Source of the DNA: Panacagrimonas sp052387695
Lineage (GTDB): Bacteria > Pseudomonadota > Gammaproteobacteria > Nevskiales > Nevskiaceae
NCBI GenBank assembly: GCA_052387695.1
Contig: JBQTIX010000032.1
Coordinates: 1-64,000 of the forward strand
DNA: 64,000 bases
Direction: 5' to 3'
The translations under genes and the position numbers were made by a program. This document shows positions 9,554-17,400 of the stretch, piece after piece. The notes beneath the pieces were generated by a model. That model made no database searches, was not told where the DNA came from, and saw nothing but the letters and a program-made list of their open reading frames with translations. Positions within the stretch are counted from its first letter, which is position 1. Every line of letters starts with the position of its first letter.

Positions 9554-9843
9554 CGTGTGCGTCCCCAACGTCGAATGGCGCCCCGAACCCGCGGAGCGTG
9601 AATACAAATTCTTTGCCGCGCCCAGACTGACGCAAAACGGAAGCCAAGCAGCGTCCGGCCTGGCGGAGGGATGAGAGAGCCGCCATTTCAGACAGGGAGG
9701 TTGCGGTGGTTGGGGCCCGACTCCTGAACCCACCGGATCCCATTCATGCCTGAGCTGTCGAGCCTTTTCGACCCATCGAACCACGATGGGTCTTCAAAGT
9801 CGTGAAAATCTGTCCTCGCGCATCCGCTTTTTTTAGCGTGCGA
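9554..9843. other. non-coding stretch upstream of zwf
   Basis: No gene, recognised repeat or RNA was found in this stretch. It should contain the zwf promoter, but no convincing -35/-10 pair could be picked out by eye. Confidence 0.4.
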
Positions 9844-10125
9844 TCACCCGAGTCCGACAGGCTGCCAGGACTTGAGCCAGCGATCCAGCCAGCGCTGTAC
9901 CGTGTCATGCCATTGCAGGCTGTTGCGTGGTTTGAGCACCCAGTGGTTTTCGTCCGGGAAGCGCAGCAACTGACTGTCGATGCCGCGACGTTGCAGCAGG
10001 GTGAACGTGGCGATGCCCTGTTCTAGGGGCGCGCGGTAGTCGAGGTCGCCGTGGATCACGAGCATCGGCGTTTTCCACCTGGCGACGTGGTTGAGGGGGT
10101 TGTGGCATTCGAAATTCTCGGGCTT
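9844..10125 (-). pseudogene. 3' fragment duplicate of the S9 peptidase gene at 22707
   Basis: Positions about 9868-10125 match the last about 260 bp of the complete S9 peptidase gene (22711-22970) with only scattered substitutions. The fragment encodes the Asp-containing MLVIHGDLDYR and His-containing ENHWV segments but not the catalytic serine. The 5' nine-tenths is missing and the homology ends where IS110-like sequence begins. The ending also differs (KSWQPVGLG instead of KN). It is a decayed partial duplication, not a functional gene. Confidence 0.85.
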
Positions 10126-10416
10126 CTCGCATTGCTCGAAGGCGTCACCGGCGTCGGCGAACAGACCGTGCGCCGGCTCCTGATCGATCTGCCCGAACTC
10201 GGCACGCTCGACCGTTACGCCATCGCCAAGCTCGTCGGCGTAGCGCCGCTCAATTGCGACAGCGGCAAGATGCGCGGCAAACGCGTGATCTGGGGCGGAT
10301 GGCTCAATGTCCGCAATACGCTGTGCATGGCCGCCCTATCTGCCCGACAGCACAACCCACCCCTCAAAGCGTTCTTCCAACGCCTCGAAAAAACCAACAA
10401 ACCTTACAAAGGGTAG
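10126..10416 (+). pseudogene. IS110-family transposase C-terminal fragment
   Basis: The plus-strand translation contains GVTGVGEQT, LPELGTLDR, IAKLVGVAPLN and DSGKMRGKR followed by an RNTLCMAAL segment. This is the Transposase_20 (IS116/IS110/IS902) C-terminal domain. The N-terminal DEDD catalytic domain is absent, and the C-terminus stops early at KPYKG where the 210-bp inverted-repeat element begins. The remnant abuts the S9 fragment and lacks recognisable IS ends. Confidence 0.85.
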
Positions 10417-10621
10417 TGCATCAGTATGAAATCCGTTCGCACCGAGTGGTAGCGCCGCGACAGCGGCGCTGATTGCGCAGCAATGCTGCGTATCGAGGTG
10501 CCGGGCGTGCCCTCGATACGCGACGCTTCCCTCGGTACGCCCGCTGCGCGGCTAATCGGGACGAACGGGCCGGCGCTACTCGGGCCAAACGGGGTTCTGG
10601 AATTCAAACTGATGCACTACC
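10412..10621. repeat. 210-bp inverted-repeat (MITE-like) element
   Basis: GGTAGTGCATCAGTATGAA at 10412-10430 is repeated inverted, with one mismatch, as TTCAAACTGATGCACTACC at 10603-10621. Imperfect complementarity continues inward (CGAGTGGTAGCGCC faces GGCGCTACTCG). It has no transposase. It terminates the IS110 fragment on its left and abuts the partial giant-gene copy on its right, so it probably moved or recombined into this debris. Confidence 0.65.
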
Positions 10622-10623
10622 TT

Positions 10624-10857
10624 GCAGGGCTGGAAGCTGAGCTTCGATTCCCAGGGATTGAGGGTGAATGCCACCGCTCCGTCGCCCCCTCCCTCCGGCG
10701 CCGGCGTCGATAGTAGGTCGGCTCAGGCGCGAAGCGCGGAGCCGACATCAGGCCCATCGAACCTCCTTTCGGGTGGCTTTGCGACGAGCCCTTTCCCACC
10801 TGCGCCCGTCGGGTCCGCCCGCGAACAGCACGCGGGCTTGACCCGACCTACGAAACT
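10624..10857 (+). pseudogene. partial duplicate of the 5' coding region of the giant gene (14721-14947)
   Basis: From GCAGGGCTGGAAGCTGAGC onward it matches 14721-14947 almost base for base. The match includes the embedded palindromic repeat (GTAGGTCGGCTCA...). It lacks the upstream signal-peptide part and everything downstream of the repeat. It is followed directly by the truncated MazF-like gene on the other strand. It marks one of three copies of this leader segment within 4.5 kb. Confidence 0.75.
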
Positions 10858-11111
10858 GCTCGACATGCGCCGCTATCACCAGTTGCTGGCCGGCGCGACA
10901 GGCCCTGCGCATCGAACGCCCCGGGCTTGAGGAAACGCACCGGAATCGCGACCTCAAAGCGCGAACCGCGCACGCTAGTCGTATGTGGCACCAGCGTAAT
11001 GATGGAGCGGTCCGCGTCTTCGACCGGAACGCTGAGAACCAGGCAGGGGCGAATCTTTGCCGCCATCCCCAGATCGACCAGCCACACCTCGCCTCGCAGC
11101 GGGCATTTCAA
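10848..11111 (-). pseudogene. truncated MazF/PemK-type toxin gene
   Basis: It starts at TTG 11111, overlapping the upstream gene's stop as TTGA. It encodes RGEVWLVDLGMAAKIRPCLV, then PHTTSVRGSRFEV and FLKPGAFDAQGL, the N-terminal two thirds of PemK/MazF endoribonucleases. After GL the sequence loses family resemblance (SRRPATGDSG...) and stops inside repeat DNA at 10848. The missing C-terminal strand and helix are normally required for the dimer fold, so the toxin is probably inactive. The truncation coincides with the duplicated leader segment. Confidence 0.75.
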
Positions 11112-11296
11112 GCTTGCGTCTCTCGGCGATCGAGTTCCAGAAACACTGCTTCGGCTGCGCGGCGCAACTGCTCATCCGTGGGCGATGTGTACGGTGCTTC
11201 GATGGGCACGCGCAACAGGCTGACCAACACCTCCTTCTGAGATTTCTCGGGGAGCGTATTGAATGAAGCGAGCAGTTGTTCTGCGGCTTTGGTCAT
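11108..11296 (-). CDS. small antitoxin-like protein paired with the MazF/PemK remnant
   Basis: 62 residues from ATG 11296 (MTKAAEQLLASFNTLPEKSQ...). It is a highly charged, helical protein with an acidic/basic C-terminus (AVFLELDRRE), the type found directly upstream of PemK-like toxins. Its stop overlaps the toxin start by four bases, which is the usual translational coupling of such modules. The N-terminal extension to 11377 lacks family resemblance. The frame is intact although its toxin partner is truncated. The DNA-binding fold is not identifiable by eye; the antitoxin role rests on context. Confidence 0.65.
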   Translation of the reverse strand: MTKAAEQLLASFNTLPEKSQKEVLVSLLRVPIEAPYTSPTDEQLRRAAEAVFLELDRRETQA

Positions 11297-11479
11297 GCGA
11301 GGGAGTCCAGCCGAGGTCTTTCGCAATACCCGGCAAGCCGTCAACTTGAGCTGATCGGTAACCCGGTCGCGCTCCAATGTGACGACGTGGCCGACGTTCC
11401 GGTTTCGCCGCCCAAGTCTCGGCGGGCGCGGCCCACCCTACGGCAGACTGGATTTTGCTCCGCGTCAACCCTGTCTAAT
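11297..11479. other. spacer with no identified gene
   Basis: This stretch separates two toxin-antitoxin pairs. A short GGCGGGCGCGGCCCACCCTAC stretch around 11420-11440 resembles common intergenic repeat cores. Nothing else was recognised. Confidence 0.35.
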
Positions 11480-11983
11480 TCATCGCGGCGCGAGTGCCTT
11501 GGCTTGTTCGATGATGGTCCGGCTCAGCCATATGCCTTGCTCCTGCATCCGTTCCAGAGCACGGTCCAGATCGACCGGATATCCGGTCTACCGGGCTTTG
11601 ATCAGGATGCCGATGGAGCCCGTGACTTGCAGGCCACTAAGCCGCGCAACACGACGTCCGGTCGTTTCGTCGACCGCTACCAGAGAAATGCCCAGATCGT
11701 TCGCCAGTTGAATGACCGACGCTTCCCCCAAATCCAGCGACTGCCGCAACAAGGATGCAATCTGGCGTGGCTCGCGTGCGCGGATCGGAAATGGATCGGC
11801 CAGAAACTCCGCCTGCCCGAAGCTGCGCACTCCCTGTCCAGCCAGAATTTCCCGCTCCACTTCGAGCGGCACGTGAACTTCTTCATAGAGATGCCGGAGA
11901 ACCTCCAGATTTCCGGTCGCAGCCAGCAACGAAAGCAGTGGCGTCGTGTTGATGACGAGCTTTTTGCGCTCAGGCATTGGCAA
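11480..11983 (-). pseudogene. DUF3368 PIN-domain toxin gene with an in-frame stop
   Basis: The frame starts at ATG 11983 (LVINTTPLLSLLA, the first PIN aspartate position replaced by Asn as is common in DUF3368). It continues with LDLGEASVIQLA and SLVAVDETTGRRVA, both typical of this family. It stops at TAG 11588-11590 after 131 residues. The same frame continues without another stop to 11480 with TGYPVDLDRALERMQEQG and IWLS, the normal family C-terminus. One nonsense change therefore shortens a 167-residue protein. Partner of the UPF0175 gene just upstream. Confidence 0.8.
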
Positions 11984-12218
11984 CGTCCGTAGCCAGTTCC
12001 TCGGGCGGCAGGTCGTGCACGGCTACGCCGAAACGGGACAGTTCCATCAGGAAATCGCGTCGATCGAGCCCCACCAATTGCGCAGCCATGCCGCTGGAGA
12101 GGCGACGCAGTTCGTACAGCTTGGCGGCCATGGCCAAGCGCGCGTCCCGTTCGAACTCTTGCGGGGTGAGCTTTACAGCATCGGGGAAATGGTTCGGTAC
12201 ATCGACGATCATTTGCAT
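11970..12218 (-). CDS. UPF0175-family antitoxin
   Basis: 82 residues. It has the UPF0175 pattern: an N-terminal strand, then ELRRLSSGMAAQLVGLDRRDFL (a helix-turn-helix-like segment) and FGVAVHDLPPEELATD at the C-terminus. UPF0175 proteins are found with DUF3368 PIN proteins as toxin-antitoxin pairs. Here the stop overlaps the start of the DUF3368 gene by 14 bp. The gene is intact. A weak TAAGG precedes the start; Met3 is an alternative start. Confidence 0.85.
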   Translation of the reverse strand: MQMIVDVPNHFPDAVKLTPQEFERDARLAMAAKLYELRRLSSGMAAQLVGLDRRDFLMELSRFGVAVHDLPPEELATDVANA

Positions 12219-12376
12219 GGCACTTATGCCTTAGCTTGAACGAACGCATCATGCGCCCGGGCGGCATCAAGATAAACAAGTACCTTCGGCTTCGCTTGTC
12301 ACTGGCGCCGCGCCGCCTGGGCGTCGGGCGGTGTTCGGGTTCGTGAACGAACCTCAGGCAGGGTTGCGACCGCCAA

Positions 12377-12450
12377 AGTGACCCAGATCGCATTTCGCCC
12401 CGCGTCCTTAGAAAATTCACTTGACACCCCCTCGCACGCGGTTTCTGATC
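12377..12450 (+). promoter_or_regulatory. decayed copy of the CRP-box and promoter of the giant gene
   Basis: This matches 14318-14400. The CRP-like palindrome reads AGTGA-N6-TCGCA at 12377-12392, with one change in each half relative to the perfect TGTGA-N6-TCACA at 14319. The TTGACA -35 (12421-12426) is kept. It precedes the broken leader copy at 12524. Confidence 0.6.
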
Positions 12451-12523
12451 TCTGCGTCCGAAGCCGGCATCCAAAACCCGGGATCGCCGTATCCGCTTCA
12501 GGCTTGCGACTGGGGAGTCCCTC

Positions 12524-12820
12524 ATGCAAATCATCTCGTTTCTCGGCCGTGCCGCGCTGGGTGGAATTTTCTGTGCGGCGCTGAGCGTCCAGGCGGCGCA
12601 AGACCTTCCGGAAACCAAGACCAAGGCAGCTCAGCGCAGTATGCAGCTCAAGCCAGGTGAAACGCCGCAGGGCCTGAAGCCCGCGGAGTGGGCCGCCATC
12701 CAGGCCCAGATCGAGCAGAGCCGATATCGGCTCGAATCCACAACCGAAGGCGTCAGCGGCGCCAACCCCGAGCAGGGCTGGAAAGCTGGAGTTCGACGCC
12801 AACGGATTAAGAGTCGATAG
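12524..12820 (+). pseudogene. 5' duplicate of the giant gene (signal peptide and leader only)
   Basis: The frame from ATG 12524 encodes the same signal peptide as the giant gene (MQIISFLGRAALGGIF...) and continues QDLPETKTKAAQRSMQLKPG and onward to GANPEQGWK. An extra A in the run near 12781-12784 then shifts the frame. Without it the reading would continue LEFDANGLRVDS, parallel to LSFDSQGLRVNA in the giant gene. The body is absent, replaced by a repeat at 12832. This copy has no poly-G tract where the giant gene has G14, so it shows the original sequence there. Confidence 0.8.
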
Positions 12821-12831
12821 CGCGCCAACCC

Positions 12832-12918
12832 GTAGCCCGGATGTAATCCGGGATGGACACCTCGATCCGCCGGAAAAGCCCCGCTCTTTCGCTTCGCGAA
12901 ATTCAACATCCGGGCTAC
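12832..12918. repeat. palindromic repeat (GTAGCCCGGATG family)
   Basis: GTAGCCCGG at 12832 faces CCGGGCTAC ending at 12918, with an inner ATGTAATCCGGGATGGA on the left arm. This is a REP-like intergenic palindrome of a different family from the GTAGGTCGG elements. It truncates the leader duplicate. No coding. Confidence 0.65.
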
Positions 12919-12956
12919 GCCTCCGCTTTGGAGCACAGTCATCGGGCAACGCCTTG

Positions 12957-13229
12957 TTACGCGTATGCCGCCTTGAACTCAACAGACGGTTGCCCCGCGA
13001 TCAGCCCCATGACCGAGATGTCTTCGTCCACGCTCGGCCAGTGGATGCCTTGACCCTCCCCCAGCAGCTCGTAATTGGCACGATCCGAAGAAGAGGCGCG
13101 AGCAAGCCGTGGGAACCAAACGATGGGAACGGACAGCCACCGACCATCGGTCAGCGAGACGCGCAACTCGTCATCGGAACACACCACCGCCATAGCGCGC
13201 GGCACGACTTTAAGAACCAAAGAAGTCAT
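12957..13229 (-). CDS. DUF2442-family protein
   Basis: 90 residues: DDELRVSLTDGRWLSVPIVWFPRL, a RANYELLGEGQGIHWP segment, and DEDISVMGLIAGQPS. This is the DUF2442 pattern, including the conserved IHWP..DEDISV block. It overlaps the 3' end of the DUF4160 remnant by about 20 bp. The two families are commonly adjacent and behave like a toxin-antitoxin-type pair, though I know of no direct test for this one. The gene is intact; an internal Met13 is an alternative start. Confidence 0.8.
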   Translation of the reverse strand: MTSLVLKVVPRAMAVVCSDDELRVSLTDGRWLSVPIVWFPRLARASSSDRANYELLGEGQGIHWPSVDEDISVMGLIAGQPSVEFKAAYA

Positions 13230-13447
13230 CCCAGGCCTCCACGAAAGTTTGTTGATGGGCCTCGACCATGCTCAGGAGCTTGTTCAACTCCTGAGCGGCG
13301 AACCCGACGCTGCCGGTCAGCGACACGGGCTTGAGCCAGAACTTTGCCAGCAACTTCTCGCGCTGGACATGAATGCGATGCGGCTCCGTAGTTTTCGTTC
13401 GCTTAGAAGAAAAAACGGTAAGCGCCGATGCGAAGGACGGTTGGCAT
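13210..13447 (-). pseudogene. DUF4160-family gene, nonsense and frameshifted
   Basis: The start ATG at 13447 gives MPTVLRIGAYRFFF, the DUF4160 N-terminus, then TAA at 13405-13403. The same frame continues ANENY, and a one-base shift then gives EPHRIHVQREKLLAKFWL and ELNKLLSMVEAHQQ, the family's conserved PPHIHV..KFW and C-terminal helix. So there is one stop codon plus one inserted base. The length, 238 bp, is not a multiple of three. It sits directly upstream of the intact DUF2442 gene. Confidence 0.8.
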
Positions 13448-13533
13448 AGCGAGACGAGTATGCCTGAGCCGTCCCCGGAGTTTCGTTCGAGGCCAGTACG
13501 GCAAATCCCAATTGGAGCATGCGCCGCTGCGAT

Positions 13534-13589
13534 GTCGGGCTGAAGCCCGACCTACACCGCGAATCCAACCTGTGCAGAGAGTCCCTAAC
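13534..13589. repeat. short palindrome plus solo MITE end
   Basis: GTCGGGCTGAAGCCCGAC is a perfect short palindrome. It is followed by AACCTGTGCAGAGAGTCCCTAA, which matches the right-end motif of the elements at 7810 and 30680. No left end was found upstream, so this looks like a partial copy. Confidence 0.55.
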
Positions 13590-13670
13590 TACATTGCTGA
13601 CGAGCCCGGTGTTTGATTGCTTCTCCCAGAACGTCCAAGCTTCAACCGACGAGTCAGGCGGAGAGTTCCA

Positions 13671-13895
13671 ATGTGGCAGGACTGGATTTCGGTAGATGCC
13701 CGGGTAATGCATGGCCGCGCGTGCGTTCGGGGCACGCGCATCCCGGTCTCGATTCTCCTCGACAACCTGGCCGCAGGTGTTTCTCAGGAAGAGTTGGCTG
13801 TCGAGTACCCAGGCTTGCCGCGCGAGGCAGTTCCTGCGGCACTCGCTTACGCTGCAGATCTAGCGCGTGAGCGCGTCGTCGAACTCGCGGCCTGA
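13671..13895 (+). CDS. DUF433 antitoxin-like protein
   Basis: 74 residues from ATG 13671, preceded by GGAGAG at a suitable distance. It has the DUF433 hallmarks: a VMHGRACVRGTRIPV segment, LLDNLAAGVSQEELAVEYPG (helix-turn-helix-like) and VPAALAYAADL. DUF433 proteins are the usual upstream partner of DUF5615 PIN-like proteins, as here with an 11-bp gap. The earlier in-frame start at 13617 adds residues with no family match. Confidence 0.85.
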   Translation: MWQDWISVDARVMHGRACVRGTRIPVSILLDNLAAGVSQEELAVEYPGLPREAVPAALAYAADLARERVVELAA

Positions 13896-13906
13896 CCTCG
13901 CATCGC

Positions 13907-14260
13907 ATGCGTTTCAAGCTCGACGAAAATCTGCCTGGTTCCCTGAAGGACGCCATTCTGGCCGCCGGACATGATTGCGACACCGTGGCGGAAGAAGGTT
14001 TGGCGGGCGCCGCGGATGACCTGATCTACACGCGCTGTCAAACCGAGCAGCGCGTCCTGATGACGGTCGACCTGGACTTTGCCGACATCCGCGCCTATCC
14101 GCCTTCGGAAGTCTGCGGCCTCATCGTCTTGAGGCCCGATCGAGAAGACATCGCCAGTCTTCGGCGTTTGGTGCAGCAAGCGTTAAAGGTGCTCGATGTT
14201 GAGTCTGTTGCTCACCGGCTCTGGATCGTCGAAGAGCGGCGCATCAGGATCCGGGAGTGA
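13907..14260 (+). CDS. DUF5615 PIN-like toxin
   Basis: 117 residues, full length. It has the MRFKLDENLPGSL start with DEN, GHDCDTVAEEGLAG, DDLIYTRCQTEQRVLMTVDLDFAD and an RPDREDI block. The conserved acidic residues match the PIN-like DUF5615 family, inferred RNases. It is the only toxin gene of the four pairs in 10.8-14.3 kb that is undamaged. The adjacent DUF433 gene is its likely antitoxin. Confidence 0.85.
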   Translation: MRFKLDENLPGSLKDAILAAGHDCDTVAEEGLAGAADDLIYTRCQTEQRVLMTVDLDFADIRAYPPSEVCGLIVLRPDREDIASLRRLVQQALKVLDVESVAHRLWIVEERRIRIRE

Positions 14261-14318
14261 TATGGATGGTGGACGAGGCTCCGACCCTGTAGATCGACAA
14301 CCCTCACCCAGCCGCCAA

Positions 14319-14334
14319 TGTGACCCAGATCACA
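14319..14334 (+). promoter_or_regulatory. CRP/Clp-type binding site
   Basis: TGTGA-CCCAGA-TCACA is a perfect match to the CRP half-sites with the six-base spacer. It lies about 29 bp upstream of the -35 below, placing its centre near -72 from the inferred start, which is compatible with class I activation. Regulation by a CRP-family protein (Clp in xanthomonads) is inferred from the match only. Confidence 0.65.
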
Positions 14335-14362
14335 TTTCGCCCCACGTCCGCCGAAAATTCAC

Positions 14363-14392
14363 TTGACACCCCCATCGCGGGCGGTTTCTGAT
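14363..14392 (+). promoter_or_regulatory. sigma-70-type promoter of the giant gene
   Basis: A perfect TTGACA at 14363-14368 is followed 18 bp later by TCTGAT (14387-14392, four of six matches to TATAAT). It lies about 75 bp upstream of ATG 14466 and directly downstream of the CRP-like box. The same -35 is conserved in the broken copy at 12421. Confidence 0.5.
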
Positions 14393-14465
14393 CGCTGCGT
14401 CCGAAGCCGGCGTCCAAAACCCGGGATTGCCGTAACCGCTTCAGGCTTGCGACTGGGGAGTCCTC

Positions 14466-17400
14466 ATGCAGATCATCTCGTTTATCGGCCGTGCCGCGCT
14501 GGGTGGAATTTTCTGTGCGGCGCTGAGCGTCCAGGCGGCGCAAGACCTTCCAGAAACGCGGGGGGGGGGGGGGAGGTTCAGCGCAGTACGCAGCTCAAGC
14601 CAGGTGAAACGCCGCAGGGCCTGAAGCCCGCGGAGTGGGCCACCATCCAGGCCCAGATCGAGCAGAGCCGGTATCGGCTCGAATCCACAACCGAAGGCGT
14701 CAGCGGCGCCAACCCCGAGCAGGGCTGGAAGCTGAGCTTCGATTCCCAGGGATTGAGGGTGAATGCCACCGATCCGTCGCCTCCTCCCTCCGGCGCCGGC
14801 GTCGATAGTAGGTCGGCTCAAGCGCGAAGCGCGGAGCCGACATCAGGCCCATCGAACCTCCTTTCGGGTGGCCTCGCCACGAGCCCGTTACCACCCGCGC
14901 CCGTCGGGTCCGCCCGCGAAAAGCACGCGGGCTTGACCCGACCTACGATGTCGACGATACCGACGGTCGCGTCCCGTAGGTCGGTTCAAGCCGAAGGCGG
15001 AACCGACAGCGCGCTGCACCTGCGCACCAGCGCCATCGGCCGCGCCGATGCCCTGACCTCCGTCGCCGGCGCCGCGCCGGTGGTGCGCGACAACCGGGTG
15101 GAACTGCACCACGCCCAGGCCACCGAGTGGTACCTCAACTCCGCGGCCGGCCTGGAACACGGCTATACCTTCGAGCAGGCGCCGCAGGGCCCGCGCGGCG
15201 AAGTGCGCATCCAGCTCGCGGTGGAAGGCGGTCTCAAGGCGCAAGCAGAAGCCGATGGCGTGCTGCTGACCGACGCCGGCGGCGCGCAGCGCCTGCGCTA
15301 CCACAAGCTGCTGGTGGTGGATGCCGACAACCGGAAGCTGGACGCAAGGCTGCAAGTGCAGACCGGCAACCGCTTGCAGATCGCTTTCGACGATACCCAG
15401 GCCCGCTATCCCGTCACCGTCGATCCGCTGCTGGTCAGCGAAGAGGAGAAAGTTACGGTCGAGGGAGATGGATCCGTCGGGCAAGAATTCGGCTTCTCGG
15501 TCTCAATTGACGGAAACACGATGATCGTAGGACGCCCCGAGACGGGCAGTTTTCCTAGCGGATTAGGCTCCGCCTTCATCTTCACTCGTTCCGGTTCTGT
15601 CTGGACACAACAGGCGAAGCTCACCGTTCCGGATCTCAAGACTGGCGCCGAGTTTGGCTTTTCGGTCGCGGTTTCTGGAGACACGGCGGTAGTCGGAACG
15701 ACCAAAGCGGCTGGCGGAAGCAGTAACTCGGATCGCAACGGATCTGTTTTTGTTTTTGTTCGCTCTTCTGGGATCTGGAATCAACAGGCCCAGCTCCGCG
15801 CTTCCGACGGTGCACCAGGTGGTTCTGGCAATAGGTTCGGCAAGGCAGTGGCTATATCCGGCGAGCGCGTCGTTGTCGGTAGCAATCGTGCCGCCTATGT
15901 TTTTTTGCGGTCCGCGGGAACTTGGACCGAAGAGGTAAAGCTCGGACCAGACATAGTCGGAGGATTTACGAATTTCGGTTTTTCTGTCGCCATATCAGGA
16001 GACACTCTACTGGTGGGTGCCCCCGGAGATGCCAACGGTGTTGGAGGGGCTTATGTTTTCGTAAGGTCTGGAACGAGTTGGAGCCAGCAGGCAAAGCTCA
16101 CGGCCAGCGATAGAACGTTTTTAGACTCCTTGGGCAGCTCGGTTGCCCTTTCTGGCAACACTGCGCTTATTGGCGCGCCGGAAGATGACCTCACGAGCTT
16201 TGACGACAACAGAGGCTCGGCGTACGCCTTCGTGCGATCCGGCAGCACGTGGTCGCAACAGCGCAAGTTCATAGCTCCTGATCCGACCAATGGTAGTTTT
16301 TTTGGAGATCAGTTTGGAAAGTCCGTTGCCATTGCGGGGAACACCGCGTTAATTGGCGCTCCGGGACACTCTGGTTCTGGTAGCTCGGGAGATGGCGCGG
16401 GCTATGTATTCGTTAGGTCCGGAACATCATGGGGCCAGCAGACGAAACTCGTTCCGAACGATGCGCAAGGCTTCGAATTTGGGAGGGCGGTGGCGTTATC
16501 GGGTGAAACGGCGGCGGTTGGGGCGCCCCGAAGCGGGAACGCAGACGGCTTCACTTTCGCGTTCGTGCGGTCAGGATCTACATGGTCCCGCCAAGCAAAG
16601 TTGACCGCCCTCAATGATGGCGCCACGAACGACAGCTTCGGTGCAGCCATCGCCATCGACGGGGACACGCTCGTTATCAGTGCCCCCTTCGACGATACCG
16701 ATGGTGATCCGACAAGAGATTCTGTGTTTGTTTTCAGGCACTCAGGCGGAATCTGGGCTCAGGAAGCGCGGCTCATCGCCAGTAGTCAGACATTGGGTCT
16801 TTCACTGAGCGTTTCTGGAGACACCATCATCGCCGGCACCTTCTTAGGGCAGGCGCACATCTTTGTTCGAAATGCGTCCGGTTGGACTGAGCAAGCCGCG
16901 CTCGACTGTCCTGGCTGTGACGGATTCTCAACTGGCTTCGGACAAAGCGTCGCTATCTCCGGAAATACTGTCGTGGTCGGCGCAAACGGCCAAGGCTTCA
17001 CCAGTCTGGGATTAAGTGGAGCTGCCTACGTATTCTCGCGGTCAGGCGCATCCTGGACATACGGAAAAAAACTGGAGGCAACGACGCCCGCCGCCGAGGA
17101 TATGTTCGGGAACGCTGTTGCCATATCGAACGATTTAATTCTGGTGGGCTCGCCCGGCGAGAATGTTGGGGCCAACGCTTTTCAAGGCGCTGCGCACGTC
17201 TTCACACGCATTGGGAGTGACTGGGTTGAGACCGCTCGCCTCACCGCGGCCGATGGAGTGGCGCAGGATCAATTCGGCGTTGTTATCGCTCTTAACGGCA
17301 GGATCGCGGCAGTCGCAGCGGTCAATGGAGGGAGCGCCTCCAGTGGGTCGGCCTACATCTTTGAACGTGATAGCGTCACATGGAGCCAGCAGGCCAAGCT

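Noticed and set aside
9868..10125. Functional small alpha/beta-hydrolase gene
   Set aside because: It lacks the nucleophile and most of the fold; it is a fragment of the S9 gene.
12378..12660. Short plus-strand frames at 12378 and 12421
   Set aside because: They are other frames of the duplicated leader and promoter.
14363..14465. ATG 14363 as the start of the giant protein
   Set aside because: This codon lies within the promoter (it overlaps the TTGACA -35) and would give no signal peptide; the same region upstream of the sister copy is non-coding.
10412..15010. CRISPR-like array suspected from repeated 20-30 bp units
   Set aside because: The repeats are palindromic, irregularly spaced and lack uniform spacers; no cas genes.
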